Source: Agrobacterium tumefaciens str. B6
Lineage (GTDB): Bacteria; Pseudomonadota; Alphaproteobacteria; Rhizobiales; Rhizobiaceae
Direction of reading: 5' to 3'
DNA: 64,000 bases
NCBI RefSeq assembly: GCF_001541315.1
Contig: NZ_LMVK01000007.1
Coordinates: forward strand, 1 to 64,000
Position numbers and translations under genes: made by a program. Below, piece after piece: positions 60,546 to 64,000 of this stretch (within the stretch, counting starts at the first letter, position 1; each line of letters opens with the position of its first letter). Under the pieces are notes generated by a model. That model was given only the letters and a program-made list of their open reading frames with translations. It had not been told where the DNA came from and searched no databases.

Positions 60546-60638
60546 CTTGCGAGAGATGTTCAGCAGCAAGTAGTGAAACGGGCCAAAAACGTAAACCGCT
60601 TGATAAATAAGGATAAATAAAGGTTTTCCGGCTTTTCC

Positions 60639-60662
60639 GCCGCGCAGATTTGGCTGCGCGGC
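60639..60662. terminator. 9-bp hairpin between the VOC and ugpB genes
   Basis: GCCGCGCAG (60639-60647), 6-nt loop, CTGCGCGGC (60654-60662). It lies about 95 nt after the VOC stop and 132 nt before ugpB. No T run follows on the plus strand. It may end the VOC transcript or be part of the ugp leader. Confidence 0.4.
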
Positions 60663-60793
60663 CAGTCATCATAAAATGTTCAACAAAATGTAAGCGATCC
60701 GTCAAAGACGGCTGTTAGCAGAGCCCGTGGCTACGTGCCGGGGACATGAGGTCCTTGCCGAGCAGGCCATCATTCCATCAACGGGGCTAACTC

Positions 60794-62137
60794 ATGAAAT
60801 CTTCCGCTCTGACTTCCTTCGTGGCCGGCGTCGCCATCGCCGCCGCCTTCGGCGCCACGGCCGCCCAGGCAGAAAAGACCAAGTTCGAATTCTGGTACGG
60901 CCTTTCCGGCGATCTTGGTGACCGCGTGCAGGAGACCTGCAAGAAGTTCAACGATTCCCAGGCCCAGTTCGAGATCGTCTGCACCTCGCAGAACGATTAC
61001 GAATCCACCCTGCAGAACACGATTGCGGCCTACCGCGCCAAGAAGCAGCCCGCCATCACCCAGATTTATGACGCCGGTACGCTGGACATGATGCTGTCCA
61101 AGGCTTTCGTCCCCGCCAAGAAGCTGATGGCCGACAATGGCTACAAGATCGACTGGAACAATTATTTCCCCGGCATCGCCAATTATTACGCCACGGCCGC
61201 CGGTGAGTTGAACTCGTTCCCTTACAATTCCTCCACGGCTGTCTTCTATTACAATGTCGACGCTTTCGAAAAAGCCGGCATCACCTTCAAGCCCGACACC
61301 TGGGAGCAGGTTGAAGAAGCTTCCAAGAAGCTGAAGTCCGCCGGTTTCGAATGCCCGCTCGCCTTCAACTTCGACACCTGGATGCTGATGGAGCAGTTCT
61401 CCGCCATCCACAACCAGCCGATCGCCACCAAGGGCAATGGCTATCAGGGTCTCGACGCCGAACTGACGATCAACAAGACCAAGTTCGTCGATCAGGTCAA
61501 ATTCTTCAAGAAGATGCAGGACGAGAAGCTGTTCGTCGTCAAGACCAAGCAGCTCGGCATGGACATCCTGCCCGCCTTCACCTCGCAGACCTGCCAGATG
61601 TTCATGTCCTCAATCGCCAGCCACGGCACCGTCGGCAAGGCCATGCCTGAAGGCGCAAAGTGGGACGTCGCCATGCTGCCGATCTGGAAGGGCGCGGAGC
61701 GTCACAACTCGCTGGTCGGCGGCGCTTCGCTGTGGGTCATGGCCGGTCGTCCGGACGCCGAATACAAGGGTGCAGCCGCATTCCTCAACTTCATCGCCCA
61801 GCCTGATATGGTTGAGTGGTGGTCGACCGTTACCGGCTACATCCCGGTTACCAAGACCGGCTTCGACGCCATGAAGGCCAATGGTTTCTACGACAAGGCT
61901 CCCTACAAGGGCCGCGAAAAGGCGATCGAGAGCCTGACCTTCACCCCGCCTTCCGAATATACCCGCGGTATCCGCCTCGGCGGTTTCACGCAGATCCGCA
62001 AGGAAGTCGCCACTTCGCTCGAAGCCATCTTCATGCAGAACGCCGATATCCAGGCTGAACTCGACAAGGCCGTCGAGCGCTCCAACACCGGTCTGCGCCG
62101 CTTCGAAAAGACCTATGAAGGCGCCAAGCTGAACTAA
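60794..62137 (+). CDS. ugpB: Glycerol-3-phosphate-binding periplasmic protein
   Basis: Binding protein of the ABC importer for sn-glycerol-3-phosphate and related phosphodiesters. 447 aa, normal for the family. Signal peptide with AQA-E cleavage near residue 27. FEFWYGLSGDLGDRVQETCKKF, QIYDAGTLDMML, PYNSSTAVFYYNVDAFEKAG and the C-terminal RRFEKTYEG are typical of UgpB. The ribosome site (CGGGGC) is weak. It opens a ugpBAE order, with ugpC presumably beyond the window. In relatives it is Pho-regulated; I could not find a convincing Pho box. Confidence 0.95.
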   Translation: MKSSALTSFVAGVAIAAAFGATAAQAEKTKFEFWYGLSGDLGDRVQETCKKFNDSQAQFEIVCTSQNDYESTLQNTIAAYRAKKQPAITQIYDAGTLDMMLSKAFVPAKKLMADNGYKIDWNNYFPGIANYYATAAGELNSFPYNSSTAVFYYNVDAFEKAGITFKPDTWEQVEEASKKLKSAGFECPLAFNFDTWMLMEQFSAIHNQPIATKGNGYQGLDAELTINKTKFVDQVKFFKKMQDEKLFVVKTKQLGMDILPAFTSQTCQMFMSSIASHGTVGKAMPEGAKWDVAMLPIWKGAERHNSLVGGASLWVMAGRPDAEYKGAAAFLNFIAQPDMVEWWSTVTGYIPVTKTGFDAMKANGFYDKAPYKGREKAIESLTFTPPSEYTRGIRLGGFTQIRKEVATSLEAIFMQNADIQAELDKAVERSNTGLRRFEKTYEGAKLN

Positions 62138-62160
62138 GCGCTCTTTCATCGCTGCCAGAA

Positions 62161-62187
62161 GCCTGTCCGGACAATCTCCGGGCAGGC
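62161..62187 (+). terminator. 11-bp hairpin between ugpB and ugpA
   Basis: 62161-62171 pairs with 62177-62187, ten Watson-Crick pairs and one G-U pair, loop of 5. No T run follows. It lies 24 nt after the ugpB stop and probably stabilises the ugpB message, keeping binding protein above permease, as in many ABC operons. Confidence 0.6.
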
Positions 62188-62218
62188 CCGCCGAAATCTC
62201 GAACATTGCCGGACTCCA

Positions 62219-63109
62219 ATGGAAAAGCGTACCGTCTTCAAAAGCACGTGGCTGCCTGTGCTCTTCGCCCTGCCGCAGTTCCTGCTCATCCTTCTGTTCT
62301 TCTATTGGCCGGTTGCGGCGGTGCTGAACTGGGCATTCACCCTGGAACCGCCCTTCGGCGGCCAGGCGGAATTTGTGGGCCTGGCCAATTTCGTGGAAAC
62401 CTTCGGTGATCCGCTTTATTGGCAATCGATCCTAACGAGCCTGATCTTCGCGATCGCCGGTCCGTTTTTCGCGATCCTCATCGGCCTCGTGCTCGCCCTT
62501 GCGGTCGACCGCCAGCTTCCTGGCTCCGGCTTTTTCCGGGTGCTTTATATCCTGCCCTATGCGATTGCCGGTCCCGCCGCCGGCATGGCCTTCCGCTTCA
62601 TCCTGTCGCCGGAACGCGGTCTCGCCGCATCGCTGAATTCCTGGTGGCCGGATATCTGGAACCCGGCCAAATACGGCGAACACGCGCTCATCCTCGTCAT
62701 CGTCATCTTCATCTGGAAATGGGCGGGTTACACCTTCATCTTCCTGTTCGCCGGCCTGCAATCCGTGCCGCGTTCGCTGACGGAGGCCGCCGCCATGGAC
62801 GGCTCCGGGCCCATTCGCCGCGCCATCGACATTCAGGTGCCGCTGCTCGCGCCAACCCTGTTCTTCCTGACCGTCATCATGATGACCGAGGGTTTCGTCG
62901 GCGCCGATACGTTCGGCATCGTTGCCTCCACCACCGAGGGCGGCCCCAACCATGCTACCGAAGTGATGGTCTACCGCATCGTCAGCGAAGCCTTCGAGGG
63001 GCTGAACTATTCCGGCGCCTCGGCGCAGAGCCTCGTCCTCATCGGCCTCATCATGGTCTTCACCTTCATCCAGTTCCGCTTTGTCGAGCGGCAAGTCCAT
63101 TACAAGTGA
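62219..63109 (+). CDS. ugpA: Glycerol-3-phosphate ABC transporter permease UgpA
   Basis: Inner-membrane permease of 296 aa with six helices. The EAA loop is LTEAAAMDGSGPIRRAIDIQ; the N-terminus MEKRTVFKSTWLPVLFALPQ and GADTFGIVASTTEGGPNHAT are typical of UgpA. It follows ugpB by 81 nt including the hairpin, and ugpE starts 7 nt after its stop. Confidence 0.95.
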   Translation: MEKRTVFKSTWLPVLFALPQFLLILLFFYWPVAAVLNWAFTLEPPFGGQAEFVGLANFVETFGDPLYWQSILTSLIFAIAGPFFAILIGLVLALAVDRQLPGSGFFRVLYILPYAIAGPAAGMAFRFILSPERGLAASLNSWWPDIWNPAKYGEHALILVIVIFIWKWAGYTFIFLFAGLQSVPRSLTEAAAMDGSGPIRRAIDIQVPLLAPTLFFLTVIMMTEGFVGADTFGIVASTTEGGPNHATEVMVYRIVSEAFEGLNYSGASAQSLVLIGLIMVFTFIQFRFVERQVHYK

Positions 63110-63116
63110 GACGGCC

Positions 63117-64000
63117 ATGATCCAGCGCACCCCTTACGCCGACGCCCTGACCTATGCGATCATGGCGGCCGGCCTCCTCCTGCTTATCGGCCCCTTCATC
63201 GTCGTTATTTCCGGCGCCAGCCAGACGGTCCAGCAGGTCAACAGCGTCCCCTTCAGCTTCATGCCGCAGGGCGAATTCTTCACCAATGCGCAGGCTGCCT
63301 GGCAACGCGCCAATCTCGGCAACGCCCTCTTCAACAGCATCATCATGGCGACGCTGGTCACCATCGGAAAGGTCGCCCTTTCGGCCTTCACCGCCTTTGC
63401 CATCGTGTTCTTCCGCTCGCCGCTCAAACACCTGTTCTTCTGGACGGTGTTTATCACCCTGATGCTGCCGCTCGAAGTGCGCGTGGTGCCGACCTATTCG
63501 GTCGCCGCCGATCTTTTCCAGCCGTTCCGCTCGATTCTCGGCCTGTTCGGCATCGAGGTCACGCTGGAATGGAACCTCCTCAACTCCTATGCCGGCCTTA
63601 CTTTGCCACTGATCGCCACCGCAACCGGCACCTTTCTCTATCGGCAGTTCTTCATGACGATACCGGACGAGCTGGCGGAGGCCGCGCGCATGGACGGTTC
63701 GGGCGCAGCGCGCTTCTTCGTGGACATGCTGCTGCCGCTGTCGCGCACCAACATGCTTGCGCTCACCACCATCATGTTCGTTTATGCCTGGAACCAGTAT
63801 CTCTGGCCGCTCCTGATGGTCACGGACCCTTCCTACAAGACGGTGATGATGTCGCTCCGCGCGCTTTTGCCCGCCGATGACGGCACGCCGGACTGGAACG
63901 TCACGCTGGCTGGCTCCCTCATCATCATTCTGCCGCCGCTTCTCGTCGTGGCCTTCCTGCAACGCTGGTTCGTCCGCGGTCTAGTCTCGTCCGACAAGTA
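63117..64000 (+). CDS. ugpE: Glycerol-3-phosphate ABC transporter permease UgpE (stop codon cut by the window end)
   Basis: Reading from the ATG at 63117 gives an open frame of 294 codons, ending RGLVSSDK then TA, so only the last base of the stop lies outside. Six helices; the EAA loop is ELAEAARMDGSGAARFFVDM and the family block FVYAWNQYLWPLLMVTDPS is present. It is the second permease of the heterodimer with UgpA. ugpC should follow beyond the window. Confidence 0.94.
   Translation, partial: MIQRTPYADALTYAIMAAGLLLLIGPFIVVISGASQTVQQVNSVPFSFMPQGEFFTNAQAAWQRANLGNALFNSIIMATLVTIGKVALSAFTAFAIVFFRSPLKHLFFWTVFITLMLPLEVRVVPTYSVAADLFQPFRSILGLFGIEVTLEWNLLNSYAGLTLPLIATATGTFLYRQFFMTIPDELAEAARMDGSGAARFFVDMLLPLSRTNMLALTTIMFVYAWNQYLWPLLMVTDPSYKTVMMSLRALLPADDGTPDWNVTLAGSLIIILPPLLVVAFLQRWFVRGLVSSDK

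Noticed and set aside
60663-60700. Possible Pho box before ugpB
   Set aside because: TCATAAAATGTTCA shows only a partial, gapped match to the paired CTGTCAT consensus. Regulation by phosphate is likely from family knowledge but not shown here.
1-64000. tRNA, rRNA, CRISPR arrays, insertion sequences and phage genes
   Set aside because: No cloverleaf-like gene, repeat-spacer array, transposase or integrase was recognised anywhere in the window by eye. A dedicated search could still find a missed tRNA.

Overview
The window is chromosomal DNA of an alphaproteobacterium, most likely a member of Rhizobiaceae of the Agrobacterium/Rhizobium type. This rests on GC-rich codon use, on the families present (ugpBAE glycerol-3-phosphate importer, PPC/DUF296 proteins, many ABC, TRAP and MFS transporters, a soluble PAS-PAS chemoreceptor), on a TTAA-N7-TTAA CtrA-like site, and on palindromic intergenic repeats of the kind common in Rhizobiales. 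No rRNA, tRNA, CRISPR array or insertion sequence was seen. The first ~200 bases (extreme GC, C14 and G6C7 runs) look like a poor-quality contig edge.

Layout. (1) 239-9177: a catabolic operon read rightwards (TRAP-type binding protein, SDR, IclR regulator, SCP2-type thiolase, acyl-CoA ligase, second SDR, two-domain PPC protein). It meets a leftward pair of genes encoding the same two PPC domains as separate proteins, followed by a divergent Lrp/AsnC regulator. (2) 9501-12328: a lipoprotein alpha/beta hydrolase, a small secreted protein, DUF378 and AI-2E-type membrane proteins. (3) 12434-22477: one tight leftward gene run with an RND pump (adaptor plus permease), two ArcD-like antiporters, arginine deiminase ArcA and a Tat-exported amidohydrolase, with no arcB or arcC. 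YqhA and MgtC family genes follow. (4) 24445-27824: a flavin monooxygenase, an XRE/MmyB-type regulator and an NAD-binding epimerase-like protein. (5) 27805-36385: a second RND pump divergent from an AdeRS-like two-component system, then a DHA2 MFS pump and cytochrome b561. Shared 11-bp-phased direct repeats link the two promoters. (6) 36466-42836: a nucleobase permease, an MFS protein, a divergent ampC-ampR pair and chrA.

(7) 43002-47206 holds the least explained block: four leftward genes, each with a strong ribosome site. They encode an exported coiled-coil protein, a 622-aa coiled-coil protein with a central hydrophobic stretch, a compact papain-like cysteine protease fold with Gln/Cys/His/Asp in place, and a 160-aa orphan. 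The block faces a helix-turn-helix protein across a 573-bp intergenic region. Its architecture recalls alpha-helical pore-forming toxin loci, but that is inference. (8) 48622-53751: a polyamine-type ABC importer with an Asp/Glu-hydantoin racemase, preceded by a dyad operator candidate. (9) 53933-64000: a DEDDh exonuclease, an orphan protein, a lipoprotein, a lytic transglycosylase, a BdlA-like soluble chemoreceptor with a C-terminal CheR-tether pentapeptide, a small membrane ORF, a VOC protein and ugpB-ugpA-ugpE, the last cut one base before its stop codon is complete.
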